Positions 35,174 through 46,880 are shown, counted from the first letter of the stretch. The stretch: 64,000 nucleotides of DNA from Charina bottae (GCA_023362775.1 JALMGJ010000002.1:58243914-58307913), one strand, 5' to 3'. Program-made: numbers and translations. The notes: generated by a model not told the origin, from the sequence alone.

Positions 35174-36638
35174 AACTATTCCTTTTTTATCAAAGTTTTA
35201 TTAAAGTTTTAAATATACAAAGTTAAAAGTTGAAAATGAAACAGAAATAGAAATACAAATTAAAAAGAAAAGAAAAGAAAAGAAAAGAAAAGAAAAGAAA
35301 AGAAAAGAAAAGAAAAGAGAAGTGTAGTAAAGTAAAAGAAACAAACAAACAAACATAGAAATTAGATAACTTCCGATCTATCTATGGTCATAAAAGTAAA
35401 ATAGATAGTTTATTCTTACATGCTGGCTATTCATATAACATTCATATATATTTCTTGTCTAATATATACTATTTATATATATTCTAATCATCAAAACCCC
35501 ATGCAAGCTTTACTCCTGCTTTTTGCAAATAGTCCATCAAAGGCTTCCACTCTTTTAAGAAAATAATAGTTTGAGTTTTCTTTTAATAAACATGTCAGTT
35601 TGTCATTTTCTGCCATCTCTAATAATTTCAACATCCATTCCTGTATTTTTGGTACATTTTGATTTCTCCAATTTTGTGCATATAAAAGTCTTGCTGCTGT
35701 AATCATGTATTGTATTATTCTAAAGAAATGTTTTTCTATTTGTACATCCCAAATTCCAAGTAAAAAAATTCTGGTTTAAATGTTATTCGTATCTGTAGTA
35801 TATTTTGCATCAATGAATGTATCTCGGTCCAAAATTCTTTTGCAATTTTGCATGTCCACCACATATGGTAAAAAGACCCTTCTTGTTTTTTACATTTCCA
35901 ACATAAGTTGGAAATATTCCCGTACATTTTTGAAAGTTTTTGTGGGGTCATATACCATCAGTACATCATCTTATAAAAGTTTTCTTTTAGGTTGTAACAC
36001 AAGGTGAATTTTAATCCTTTAGTCCACATGTCTTCCCATTGTTGAAGTTGTATATTGTGACCAATATTTTTTGCCCATTGAATCATACAATCTTTAACTT
36101 GTTCCTCCACCATTTCTCCTTTTAACAATAATTTATACATTTTAGCAATTAAGTGTTCATCATTTGAACCATTGAAAAGTATATCCTTCTTGAGCAAGTT
36201 CTTCTTTTGATTTTATTACATAATGTCCTTGTTCTTTTTTTAAAAGGTCCTTATATGTCAACCACTTATCTTTATTTCTTACTTCTGTTCTATAAAAAGC
36301 TTCTTGCGTGGAAATCCATAAAGGTCTCTTATAACATAAAGTTGGTTTATATTTATTCCAAATTTTCAACAAAGATCTTCTAATATAGTGATTTTTAAAA
36401 TCCACATTAACTGTAGCCTTATCATACCACAGATATCCATGCCATCCAAATCTTAATTCATGTCCTTCCAGATTTAATAATTTTTCATTTTTCAAAACAA
36501 TCCATTCCTTAAGCCATACCAAACCACAAGCTGCATGATATAGTTTCAAATTCGGGAGTCCTAAACCACCTCTTTCTTTTGAGTCTTGCAAGACTTTATA
36601 TTTTATTCTTGGTTTTTTCCCTTGCCAAAAACTATTCC
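35174..36638 (-). mobile_element. L1 LINE, 5'-truncated, ORF2 C-terminus, with TSD
   Basis: On the minus strand it reads FWQGKKPRIKYKVLQDSKERGG, GLPNLKLYHAACGLVWLKEW, FGWHGYLWYDKA, IRRSLLKIWNKYKP, LWISTQEAFYRTEV, DKWLTYKDLL, then across two frame breaks LSKMYGNISNLCWKCKKQEGS, YHMWWTCKIAKEFW and ITAARLLYAQNWRN. This is the L1 ORF2 C-terminal domain with its Cys-rich motif. The 3' end has AATAAA and a short A tail. AACTATTCC at 35174-35182 and 36630-36638, each followed by T-runs, is the likely TSD. An (AAAAG)n tract lies in the 3' part at about 35263-35320. Confidence 0.85.
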
Positions 36639-36746
36639 TTTTTTTGGTTTGCTTTTTTTTTTCTATGCTTACTGCAATTCTTTTTGGTTGCATCATTTTT
36701 TTTCTATGTAGGAATTTCAACATCTAGTTGAAATCTGAAAAGGTTG

Positions 36747-37077
36747 CCTTAGATCAGAGCTATCCAAACTTTTCATGTTGGTGACACACTTTTTAGACAT
36801 GCATCATTTCATGACACACTCTTACAGCAGGGCACAAGGCAGGCACTAGGACCTGCATGGAATCACAGCAGGTTTGGAGGCAGCAGGGCACAAGGCAGGC
36901 ACTAGGACCTGCACATTATCACAGCAGGTTTGGAGGCAGAGAGACACAAGGCAGGCACTAGGTCCTGCGCGGAATCCGGGCAGGGCTCGGAGGCAGCAGC
37001 AGCCGCGACATACCCAGACACTGCAGTCGACACACTAAGGTGTCCCGACACACAGTTTGGAAAGCTCTGCCTTAGAT
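36747..37077. mobile_element. Short non-autonomous hAT, copy 1, with 8 bp TSD
   Basis: A 315 bp element (36755-37069) starts CAGAGCTATCCAAACT and ends AGTTTGGAAAGCTCTG, flanked by CCTTAGAT on both sides. The interior has about three units near 55 bp around GGCAGGCACTAGGACCTGC. There is no coding sequence. Confidence 0.9.
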
Positions 37078-38525
37078 AAAATGTAGAAGTAACTGTATTC
37101 TCACTTGGAACTATGTATTGGAGGGGATAGCTCTTAAAAAGTGCCAGATACAGTCCCGGGCATCTGCAGTTCAAGGCTTCAGGTAGCAGGTAATGGAAAG
37201 GATCTTTCCCAGAATCATGTTATGTTCAGTTCTGTTCTCTTCATGAAAAGTTTCTCCTAAATAGTCATACAGCTTAACTAACAATCTGCATTAATGTTTT
37301 ATACTTGGCCATCACAGATTTAATTTCTCCACTGCCACTCCACATTATTGCTTGCAGGAAAGCTCACTGCCATAATTCACATAGCTCAATAGATTGGCTC
37401 TGTTTTAGAAAACTAGTTGCAGGAATGTCAATTTCTGTGGTGGCTGTAATGTGTTGTTCTCCAAGTTGCCAAGTGGTGATAAATCTGTATTCGAGAGTGC
37501 ATTCAGGGTGAGTGTATCTAATCAATAAATGTGGTTGTTTGTTTTCTCTCCCAATTAACTGGGTTAGGAATAGATTTCTTTTTCAAAAACACAGACCCAG
37601 AGAAAAAGGCAAGTTTCAAGCTGGCATTAAATGAAAATGTTTAATACTGTACAAGATACATAGAAAGTCAACTGCATGTTGATAAATCCTTGGACTTACT
37701 CTGCCATTCACAGTGTCAGATGGCATTGCAGTGGTGCTCAGATAGTGCTGCAAAACGTCATCTCCACACTATTTCAATAACATTGAGAGCCAGTTAATTT
37801 GGGAAGAGACTAATGTGTAGTTCCGACATATATGAGCATTGCAGAGTAATGCTGTACAGCAGAGCAAATATTAGCATAGAAAAGAATCACATCTAGAGTA
37901 CTTCCATATATCAATACCCCACTGGTGGAAGAAGGAGTCATACTACAGCATCTCTCATGCAGTAACAATAACATCAGAATAGAATAGCACTCTTTCTTTG
38001 AACTCAGATACTGAATTCTGAATTCTCTTCTTCACTTTTTTATCTTTTGATATCCTCTCTTGTTTCAGTGATATTTTTTCTTTCTTTTCTATACCAACTT
38101 TGGACTTCCTATATGATATGTTTTCTCATATTACTTTTGTAAAAAAAAAACTGGCTAAGGATTTTTGAATCAGATTATTGTTATTTCATTATAGATTTAA
38201 TATTGAATAATAATGTTATGGATTTAGTATATTTCCCTTGTGATTGGTGTTCAGCCAAAGCTGATTGTCCTGTTTTTAAGCTAAGCATTCATTTTATACT
38301 CTTTAATTCTGCATTGTATGGAATGTCATGTTTGCCCATTGTAATGTTCACTTCCTATAGAATACAGGATTAAGAAACACGAATGGAACATTAAGCTGGA
38401 TAGCCAGTGCTGGCTAAACACTAATCACAAAAAGATCTACAAAATGGCAACATCCTGGCACAATGCAGCAGATTTTTTCCCCAAAATTATTACAGAGGCA
38501 ATAGAAATTAATAAGCATCCTAATA
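37078..38525. other. No gene seen
   Basis: Intronic sequence up to the large hAT. Nothing recognisable. Confidence 0.6.
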
Positions 38526-38605
38526 ATCTAGGACAGGGGTCGGCAAACTTTTTTTGCCGGGAGCCATTTTGACATGCTCGTGCACATTTTGAAGTGCTCG
38601 AGAGC

Positions 38606-38725
38606 CAGGGGGCGGGGTTTGCAGGCAGGGGCCAATCGCGTGGAAGGGGGCGGGGTTTGCGGGCGGGAGCCAATCGCGTGGAAGGGGGCAGGTTTTGCGG
38701 GCGGGAGCCAATCGCGTGGAAGAGG
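38606..38725 (+). promoter_or_regulatory. Three tandem GC-box plus CCAAT modules
   Basis: A 37-38 bp unit repeats three times, with GGGCGGGGTTTGC-like GC boxes followed by GCCAATCGCGTGG. The CCAAT cores are at 38632, 38670 and 38707. This is Sp1/NF-Y-like spacing, but promoter activity is only inferred. Confidence 0.4.
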
Positions 38726-38813
38726 GCGGGGGAGGTTTGGAAGAAGAAGGGAAAGAGAGGCTCGACTGCTTCGGCAGCGGTGCTTCCAGGTTGTCGCTGC
38801 GGCGGCAACGGCT

Positions 38814-39357
38814 GCCCCTTCGAAAGGGCAGGCTCCGGGGACCCCGAAAATGCCCTCAGTTTAGGCAGGGAGGCTGCGCGCAAGCTGCCTCAGCTGTTCT
38901 GCGGGGAGAATTTCCACCCCAGGGCAGCGTGTGCGTGTGGAGAGGGGAGGTTTCTGCCTCCCTGCCGGAACCGAGGGCATTTTCGGGGTCCCCGGAGCCT
39001 GCCCTTTCGAAGGGGCAGCGGCAGCAGCAGCTGCAGTGCTGCCCCTTCGAAAGGGCAGGCTCCGGGGACCCCGAAAATGCCCTCAGTTTAGGCAGGGAGG
39101 CTGCGCGCAAGCTGCCTCAGCTGTTCTGCGGGGAGAATTTCCACCCCAGGGCAGGTGTGCGTGTGGAGAGGGGAGGTTTCTGCCTCCCTGCCGGAACCGA
39201 TGGCATTTTCGGGGTCCCCAGAGCCTGCCCTTTCGAAGGGGCAGCACTGCAGCTGCTGCTGCCGCTGCCCCTTCGAAAGGGCAGGCTCCGGGGACCCCAA
39301 AAATGCCCTCGGTTCCGGCAGGGAGGCAGAAACCTCCCCTCTCCACACGCACACTAG
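38814..39357 (+). repeat. 227 bp GC-rich tandem units, forward block
   Basis: About two units of 227 bp (the CTCAGTTTAGG marker is at 38855 and 39082) in one orientation, ending in a piece in the opposite orientation. In the unit checked, a perfect 45 bp inverted repeat lies at 38975-39019 and 39038-39082 with an 18 bp spacer; the palindromic TTCGAA sits in each arm. Confidence 0.92.
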
Positions 39358-39528
39358 GTTTCTACCTATTTTGCTTCAGATGCCACTGTGTCACAACTTC
39401 CCAAGAACACTATAAATTGGAGACAGCAGCTTTTGCATGAAAACACTGGGAAACCATCCTGTCTGTGGCTCCCTTGGAATCTGCTCTGCATTCAGCCCTT
39501 CTAACTGAACCATGAAGAAATGGTTGCT

Positions 39529-41120
39529 GCCCCTTCGAAAGGCAGGCTCCGGGGACCCCGAAAATGCCCTCGGTTCCGGCAGGGAGGCAGAAACCTCCCC
39601 TCTCCACACGCACACGCTGCCCTGGGGTGGAAATTCTCCCCGCAGAACAGCTGAGGCAGCTTGCGCGCAGCCTCCCTGCCTAAACTGAGGGCATTTTCGG
39701 GGTCCCCGGAGCCTGCCCTTTCGAAGGGGCAGCACTGCAGCTGCTGCTGCCGCTGCCCCTTCGAAAGGCAGGCTCCGGGGACCCCGAAAATGCCCTCGGG
39801 TCCGGCAGGGAGGCAGAAACCTCCCCTCTCCACACGCACACGCTGCCCTGGGGTGGAAATTCTCCCCGCAGAACAGCTGAGGCAGCTTGCGCGCAGCCTC
39901 CCTGCCTAAACTGAGGGCATTTTCGGGGTCCCCGGAGCCTGCCCTTTCGAAGGGGCAGCACTGCAGCTGCTGCTGCCTCTACCCCTTCAAAAGGGCAGGC
40001 TCCGGGGACCCCGAAAATGCCCTCGGTTCCGGCAGGGAGGCAGAAACCTCCCCTCTCCACACGCACACGCTGCCCTGGGGTGGAAATTCTCCCCGCAGAA
40101 CAGCTGAGGCAGCTTGCGCGCAGCCTCCCTGCCTAAACTGAGGGCATTTTCGGGGTCCCCGGAGCCTGCCCTTTCGAAGGGGCAGCACTGCAGCTGCTGC
40201 TGCCGCTGCCCCTTCGAAAGGGCAGGCTCCGGGGACCCCGAAAATGCCCTCGGGTCCGGCAGGGAGGCAGAAACCTCCCCTCTCCACACGCACACGCTGC
40301 CCTGGGGTGGAAATTCTCCCCGCAGAACAGCTGAGGCAGCTTGCGCGCAGCCTCCCTGCCTAAACTGAGGGCATTTTCGGGGTCCCCGGAGCCTGCCCTT
40401 TCGAAGGGGCAGCACTGCAGCTGCTGCTGCCGCTACCCCTTCAAAAGGGCAGGCTCCGGGGACCCCGAAAATGCCCTCGGTTCCGGCAGGGAGGCAGAAA
40501 CCTCCCCTCTCCACACGCACACGCTGCCCTGGGGTGGAAATTCTCCCCGCAGAACAGCTGAGGCAGCTTGCGCGCAGCCTCCCTGCCTAAACTGAGGGCA
40601 TTTTCGGGGTCCCCGGAGCCTGCCCTTTCGAAGGGGCAGCACTGCAGCTGCTGCTGCCGCTGCCCCTTCGAAAGGCAGGCTCCGGGGACCCCGAAAATGC
40701 CCTCGGGTCCGGCAGGGAGGCAGAAACCTCCCCTCTCCACACGCACACGCTGCCCTGGGGTGGAAATTCTCCCCGCAGAACAGCTGAGGCAGCTTGCGCG
40801 CAGCCTCCCTGCCTAAACTGAGGGCATTTTCGGGGTCCCCGGAGCCTGCCCTTTCGAAGGGGCAGCACTGCAGCTGCTGCTGCCGCTGCCCCTTTGAAAG
40901 GCAGGCTCCGGGGACCCCGAAAATGCCCTCGGTTCCGGCAGGGAGGCAGAAACCTGCCCTCTCCACACGCACACGCTGCCCTGGGGTGGAAATTCTCCCC
41001 GCAGAACAGCTGAGGCAGCTTGCGCGCAGCCTCTCTGCCTAAACTGAGGGCATTTTCGGGGTCTGCAGCTGCTGCTGCCGCTGCCCTTTCGAAAGGGCAG
41101 GCTCCGGGGACCCTGAAAAT
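39529..41120 (-). repeat. 226-227 bp GC-rich tandem units, reverse block
   Basis: Seven copies of the unit in the opposite orientation, with the same marker position near 39661, 39887, 40114, 40341, 40568, 40794 and 41020. Copies look nearly identical apart from single-base changes; the last is shortened. About 170 bp of ordinary sequence (39358-39528) separates it from the forward block. Confidence 0.93.
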
Positions 41121-41466
41121 GCCCTCGGTTCCGGCAGGGAGGCAAAAATCGCGCGTGCAGGCTGCCGGGCTTCCCGAGGCACAGCTGATTGGCGCGGAGA
41201 ATTTCCACTCCCTTCAGCGCTTCCGGCTTGTCACGTGACACACAGTTTGGAAAGCCCTGCCCGTTGTCAAGATGGCTGCCGGAGACGGCTGCCAGGTTGC
41301 CAGGGGTATGCCCACAGCAACGCGCACCATGCCCGCTGCCGCGCCTGCCCCGCCACACTCGCTGCTGCGCCACGCCCGCCACGCCTGCCTGCGGAAGAGC
41401 CACACTCAAGGGGCCAAAGAGCCACATTTGGCTCGCGAGCCACCATTTCCGACCCTTGATCTAGGA

Positions 41467-42762
41467 GAAGGAAGGTTATCCACTGTCACCTGCATGATGA
41501 TTAGCAACTAGTTGTGGTCATTCCAGCCCATTGAACACAGGCAGAACAGGGCATCTTTTGCTGCATTCAGTTCAAATCTGCTCTGAAGAAGCTAGTAGCG
41601 TGGCTATTGAAACATCAGCTCTTATTCATTGCCTTTCATACCACTACCCAGATGTCATTTCACAAATAAATAGCAGCTGTGAAAACTTACACTCTATATT
41701 TAGAAGCTAATTTCAACTACAATTTTTTGAATTACTAGATAACACAAGCCAGGATCACAATAATGGTCCTCTGCAGTGCAATAATGTTCAACGGTTCCGT
41801 AAATGTATAGATGCATTGATTCCATGCTCGGGATTAAATGTTATCATCTGTGACAGAGTTTAAGCTTCCTTAAAAAGTGCATGGTCACAAGATAAACAGA
41901 ACTGATCAATGACAACTATAAGCATTCTACAACAAAGTGTAGAAGTAATAAGTAATAAGCAAAGGGAAATCATCCTATTTGGATTTCAAATTTAGATCTT
42001 TGAAGGTAGTAGAAAAACTTTTCGGATTTTACATATGCAGAACTCTGACTTTCAGTAGGGTACTGAAAAATAAATATTTGTCTTTGAACTTCTTTATGCA
42101 TCAGCCTGTTAGAAAAGCTTAGTTATTTAATAATTTTAAATGTCCCTATATTACATTATTACATTTATAAAACAGGAGGAAGTAAGGGAGTGTATGTTTG
42201 GGTGTGTGGGTGTGTATGTATATACATATTGTAGTTTTAAACACAATTATGTTATATGTAGTAATTCCCTAATCAGAGTAGATTCATTTGGACATGAAGA
42301 AAATTAAGACAGTACTCAGATTAATGTATGTATATGTGTGAGGGGGTGGGGTAAGAATAAAAAAATAGCATTTCAAAAACACCCTTGGCCATGATTATTC
42401 AAATATGTATGACTACCCATCTAGCCAGTGAAACTCTGGGTGGCAAAAAAATACAGGTAGTCCTTGTTTAGTGACTGCAATTGGGACCAGCAACTTGGTT
42501 GTTAAGCAAAGTGGTAACTAAGTGAAACCACAACTGTGCTTATGAACTTACTTCAGCTTTCTTTGTGTTTCAGATTTGTGAAGTTTTAATAGCCCTTGGA
42601 GTGTTTTTTAAACCTTTGTTACAAATTATTCTTACAAACTGTTTTAAATATTTGCTGACTTGGTCTGTTTAACATCTTATGAGGGAAATAGGTAGGGTAT
42701 AAGGAGAGAGAGAAAGAGAGAGAGAGACACACAGACAGAGAATAAGGATAAATAGAAGATAG
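41467..42762. other. No gene seen apart from an orphan hammerhead-like motif
   Basis: Intronic sequence with short GT and GA runs near 42200 and 42700. Confidence 0.55.
41576..41622 (+). ncRNA. Orphan hammerhead ribozyme-like motif
   Basis: CTGAAGA (41583-41589), hairpin AGTAGC/GCTATT, then GAAAC (41609-41613) and ATC. Stem I could pair GCT with AGC. The CG of the usual ACGTC is CA here. No other PLE sequence is recognisable around it, so this may be a relic or a chance match. Confidence 0.3.
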
Positions 42763-42763
42763 A

Positions 42764-42815
<52 letters not shown>
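42763..42815. repeat. (GAT)n microsatellite
   Basis: About 17 GAT units follow GA-rich sequence. A second simple tract of CATC/CACC units is at 42908-42940. Confidence 0.9.
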
Positions 42816-42817
<2 letters not shown>

Positions 42818-43179
42818 TGATAGATAATGCAACTTTGTTGGAATTATTCTCAGAGCCAAAGTAGACATTCCCTAAATAAACAGCTTGTAGCTAAGGCAGA
42901 GATGTCCCATCCATCCATCCACCCACCCACCCACCCACACACACCATTTACCTTGTACAACTAGAATCTGAAACTGTTGTGGTCATTGTGCTGAGAAGCA
43001 AGGAATGAGGCACCCTTTCCCATGGATGGTGTTACTGTAAAGATTTCCACACAGACATAAGCACAGATTTAGTTAGGAAAAAGGCACATCTTTCATTTGC
43101 TAACTATCATATGGTCACTCACAGCTGCCCACCACTGATTAAGAACCACTCTCTATCTGCTCCTAAACCAGCCCCTAAT

Positions 43180-43500
43180 TAAATAAGAGAATGATAAAGT
43201 TGGAAACAGCAATTTAGAACATCAAGTCTATCGCCCACTCCATAGAGAAATCCAAATGAAAGAAATTGAGTCTCTAGTTGTCTGAGCGATCACCACTTCT
43301 TGAGGTAATTGGTTCCACAGATGAACTGCTCCTTTTTTTGTAACATTCAACCAGTATCTGCCTTCCTGTAACTTAAGTCCATTATTCCATGTCTTGCCAT
43401 CTAGATAATAGAAGGTGCATCTTTGCTCATTTCTCTGTGACATCCTTTCAGGTACAAATGCTACCACATCTCCAGCCATCTCTTTTCAATGTTAAGCATT
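43180..43500 (-). mobile_element. CR1-type LINE 3' end
   Basis: The minus strand reads CTFYYLDGKTWNNGLKLQEGRYWLNV, then HLWNQLPQEVV, a CR1 C-terminal signature, and the 3' region ends in the GTTGGAAACAGCAATTTAGAAC block (reverse complement of the CR1 tail). Partly open but mutated. Confidence 0.6.
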
Positions 43501-43539
43501 TATCATTTTTTTCTCATAGGAATTTATTTTTCTAAACCC

Positions 43540-43960
43540 AGATCATTCTTGCTGGTTGATGGTATCAAAACCTTCTGGGAGGTCCAGGAGAACCAAGGGG
43601 GTCACACTCCCCCTCTCTTTTTCCTGGCACAGTTCATCCCACAGGGCAACCAAGGTGGTTTCTGATCCATAGCAGGCGTGAAACTGGATTGAAATGGATC
43701 TAGAAAATCAGTTTCATCCAAGAGAGCCTGGAGTTGATTGTCCACAACTCACTCAAACACATTACCTAGGAAAGGAATATTGGCCACTGGCCTATAGTTG
43801 TTTTCATCTTCTGTATCCAGATTTGGTTTCTTCTGGTTTGGTTTATTTTGGTCATTGCCTTTTTTAAAGAAACTAGAACCACTTTCTCTCTCAATGTGAA
43901 TTTTGAGACCTGGACCCTACTAGATATAATAAGCCAAGAAGACAAGGGTTGAACATACAA
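43540..43960 (-). mobile_element. L2-type LINE RT fragment
   Basis: With stops, the minus strand reads NIPFLGNVFE, VVDNQLQALLDETDFLDPFQS, then VTPLVLLDLPEGFDTINQQ. This matches L2 RT (PFLGKVLE...LVLLDLSAAFDTIDH). Decayed. Confidence 0.6.
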
Positions 43961-44689
43961 GTAGTAGAGTGATGATGTCCAAATAACTCATCTACCACCT
44001 CAGGCCTCAACAACTGAAACTCATCCAATAAAACAGAACAGAAAAGTCATGACAAATATGAACAACTTTATCTTCAGAGTCTCTCTCAAATTTCTCACTC
44101 TTTCTTTGGACCAGATTGCAACAGGCCCCCTTGGAAAATCTCCACTGGGTGATCATGCTTTTAGATTTATATTCAATACTGTGTCATGCATACATCTGAA
44201 AAGACTGAGGCTTAATGGATGCAATGCTAACAAAATGCTAACAAAAATAGCTTTTTTTTAACAGATATCACCAAATTTTCACCATTCTAATTCATTCTTA
44301 GGTTTCTGAATGGCCCTATAGATTTCTATTTCATTATGCAATCACTTAGATTTCACTAGTTTATATTTTCTGGCATACATTTTTACCGTTTCATTCCTAA
44401 TTGAACCCACACTTTCCATTCCCTTCCTTGCATGAATTAGTCAACTCTACTCCAATAGAATAAAATACCTTCATTCAGATCTATTGCATTTTTACCTTTC
44501 TCTTTGTTTCACGGATACAGAACATACTGTAACATGCAAATTGATTGAGGTGGGATATAAATGCAATAAATACATTAAATAAGTAACTCTATTTTTCTTT
44601 CTTTCATTTCTTATTTTTTGGCTTCATCATTTACTCCTCTTACATTCCAAATCACATTCTTCTATATGCCATGGTTGTCAACTGATGGG
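43961..44689. other. No gene seen
   Basis: Intronic sequence. Nothing recognisable. Confidence 0.55.
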
Positions 44690-45430
44690 CCACAAATGTG
44701 GACCTCCAGGACGCATCTTGCCTTTGGCTATAATGCAATCAATGACCAACTAATATTGATTAGATTTTGTGGACAACCCTTTAATATGACTGTCATTCAT
44801 ATGCTCCAATCACTGATGCAGAAGAAGAGGAGATTGATGAGCTGATCAAGTTCAATTTGAAATTGACAGACCATACAAGCAAGGTGTGTTGATTGTGAAT
44901 GAAGAACAGAATACCCAAGTTGGAAACATTAAAGAGGAAAATGTAGTAACATAAAACATACTGGATTGTATGTTTTAGGAAACTGAAATGAAGCAGGAGG
45001 ATATTTTTTTTCAGTATCTGCCAATCCAATTATTTCTTTATTGCTCACACTGTCTTCAAACAACCAAAATGATGCCTCTATACATGGACATCACCAGATG
45101 GACTATATAGAAATCAAATTGGCTATATTATTGCTAAAAGGAGGTGGAGGAGCTCAATTATAGGATCAAAGACATGGCCAGGTGCTGACTAGGGAACAGA
45201 TCACAAACTTCTCATGTGCAAGCTCCAAGTTAAGCTAAAAAAGAAGAAGAAAGCCAGTCAGTTTCCATGATATTATCTTGAACATATACCCACCATTTTC
45301 AAGGAGAACATCATGAATTGCTTTGAAGTCCTGAATCTCATTGATAGAGAACCAGAGGAATTATGGAATGTCCTTCAAGAAGTTGCTAAGGAAGAGGAAG
45401 ACCAGCAGCAAGGTGGATGGACTCAGTTAC
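44690..45430 (+). mobile_element. Old RTE/BovB-like LINE relic (endonuclease and linker)
   Basis: The + strand reads RFCGQPFNMTVI, then YAPITDAEEEEID-like codons after a frameshift, TWTSPDGLYRNQIGYI, RRWRSSI, TDHKLL and EPEELWNVLQE. The same order is seen in the intact BovB (GKPFNITVIQVYAPTTDA, TWTSPDGQYRNQIDYI, SDHELL, PEELWMEV). Multiple stops and frameshifts indicate much greater age. Confidence 0.7.
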
Positions 45431-45934
45431 AGTGGTGATGATTGCACCATTGGAAGACCTGAAAGACTAGGTTAGGGACAGATTTTCATGGAGAAAATCT
45501 ATTTATGTGGTTGCTCAGAGTTGACAACAACTTGACACATAATCAATGAATCAATCATGTCCCATGAACTATGTGTGGTACATGTTCTTTTCCTAAACCT
45601 ATAACTTTGCATTTATGTCTGTTATTTTCAGCTCATGTCTTTTACCTTTTTGAATTTTATTTCTGTCTCCTACAATATTATATCCTTCCCTATTTTGTGT
45701 CATCTGCAAATACGGTAACTATTTTCTCAAACACCTCATCCAAATAATTAATAAGCATGTTGAAGAGAACATAACTTAGGTAGCAATAGTAGTAGTTGAA
45801 TAGCTTATAACTAAGTGCAATATAACATCAAAAATTAATTCACTGCAATCCAATTTAAAATCATAACTAAAATATAGAGCCTTAGTAACATGAATGGCCC
45901 ACAACATTTAAAACAATAATTAAAAACTGTATCT
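45431..45934. other. No gene seen
   Basis: Intronic sequence. Nothing recognisable. Confidence 0.5.
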
Positions 45935-46150
45935 TTATAGCAATATATTATTGCATAAAATAAATATATCAGCTTCACCAGAGCCCATAAAAAAGAAACA
46001 CTTTAATGCCTTTTTAATTTTTGAAAGATCAGACTGCAGGCATAATTCTGCTGGAAACTGATTCCAGAGGACTGGTGCTAGATGGGAAAAAGCAGCCAAA
46101 CTTGATATGGTTTTTTTAGAATAAGGAGGTACCATTGGTCCTGGCAAGGT
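45935..46150 (-). mobile_element. L2-like LINE C-terminal fragment
   Basis: The minus-strand frame reads AAFSHLAPVLWNQFPAELC, then LSKIKKALKCFFF, matching the L2/CR1-group C-terminal pattern (APxLWNxLPxELR...FKKxLKTxLF). Confidence 0.5.
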
Positions 46151-46880
46151 TATTAAGCTGAGTGCATAGGTACATGAGCTACAAGCAGATTTTCCAAAGA
46201 ATTAGGTGTGTCCATGAGCAAGGCCCAATGAATTAACATGAGCATCCTCAACAGGCTAACAAGCTGCTTCAACAGTCTAGATATGAGATAGGACTTGAAC
46301 CAGCTGCTTTGTCATCTCCATTGTATGAAATTGATGATCTCGTGAATATTCCTTAAGTGAAAGTTACAAGTTTGGGTGGTTTTATTGATGAGTTTTAAAC
46401 AAAATCCCTCATCTGCTTAGACTGTTAGGTTCATTACCACTATCACGGTTGAGAGGCGGCAGTCCTGAAAACAGAAATAAGGATGAATATTGTAGTGTAT
46501 TCCAGGATGGAATACAACAATCTCTCTTGTTAATGTTCAGTTTGAGATAGTGGGAATGCATTCAATCAAAGAACCTACTCCTACTAGTTCTGAAACCTCT
46601 TATATCCCACTTGATACCTCCCTTTAATCCATATCTTGATATCACCTTCCAGTTTGAAGCTATCCAGTTTGGTAAAGGACCATCAATTATCACTCTCTGA
46701 GTCTACTTGACTACTGAGCCAAGACAGCTATGTATCCATTTAACTGTTATTCCATCAAGCTCACATTTAATAATCATGAGGATCAGAACATTATGGAGTA
46801 CTCTGTAATATATTTATTCCCCATAAACTACGGATTAGTGTACAGACAAAATAAGAAAGGAAAAAGGTCAGCATAATAGT
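46151..46880. other. No gene seen
   Basis: Intronic sequence. Nothing recognisable. Confidence 0.5.

Larger units (their letters stand above)
38526..41466. mobile_element. Large non-autonomous hAT carrying a GC-rich inverted tandem array
   Basis: The element (38534-41458, 2,925 bp) starts CAGGGGTCGGCAAACT and ends in ACCATTTCCGACCCTTG, imperfect hAT-type terminal repeats. ATCTAGGA at 38526-38533 and 41459-41466 is a perfect 8 bp TSD. No transposase was found. The interior is GC- and CpG-rich and holds tandem arrays (separate entries), a promoter-like triplet near the left end, and the end of a second hAT family at 41237-41258. Long open frames on both strands of the arrays are by-products of stop-poor repeats, not genes. 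Confidence 0.88.

Noticed and set aside
38534..41458. CpG island of a host gene promoter
   Set aside because: GC and CpG density is real, but the block sits inside hAT ends with TSDs and is made of tandem units; no adjoining host exon is seen.
38437..41511. Dozens of long overlapping frames on both strands (for example the 220-codon frame at 38695 and the 204-codon frame at 41427-40813)
   Set aside because: They repeat the same translated block every 227 bp in several frames and both strands. They result from a stop-poor GC-rich tandem array, not from genes.
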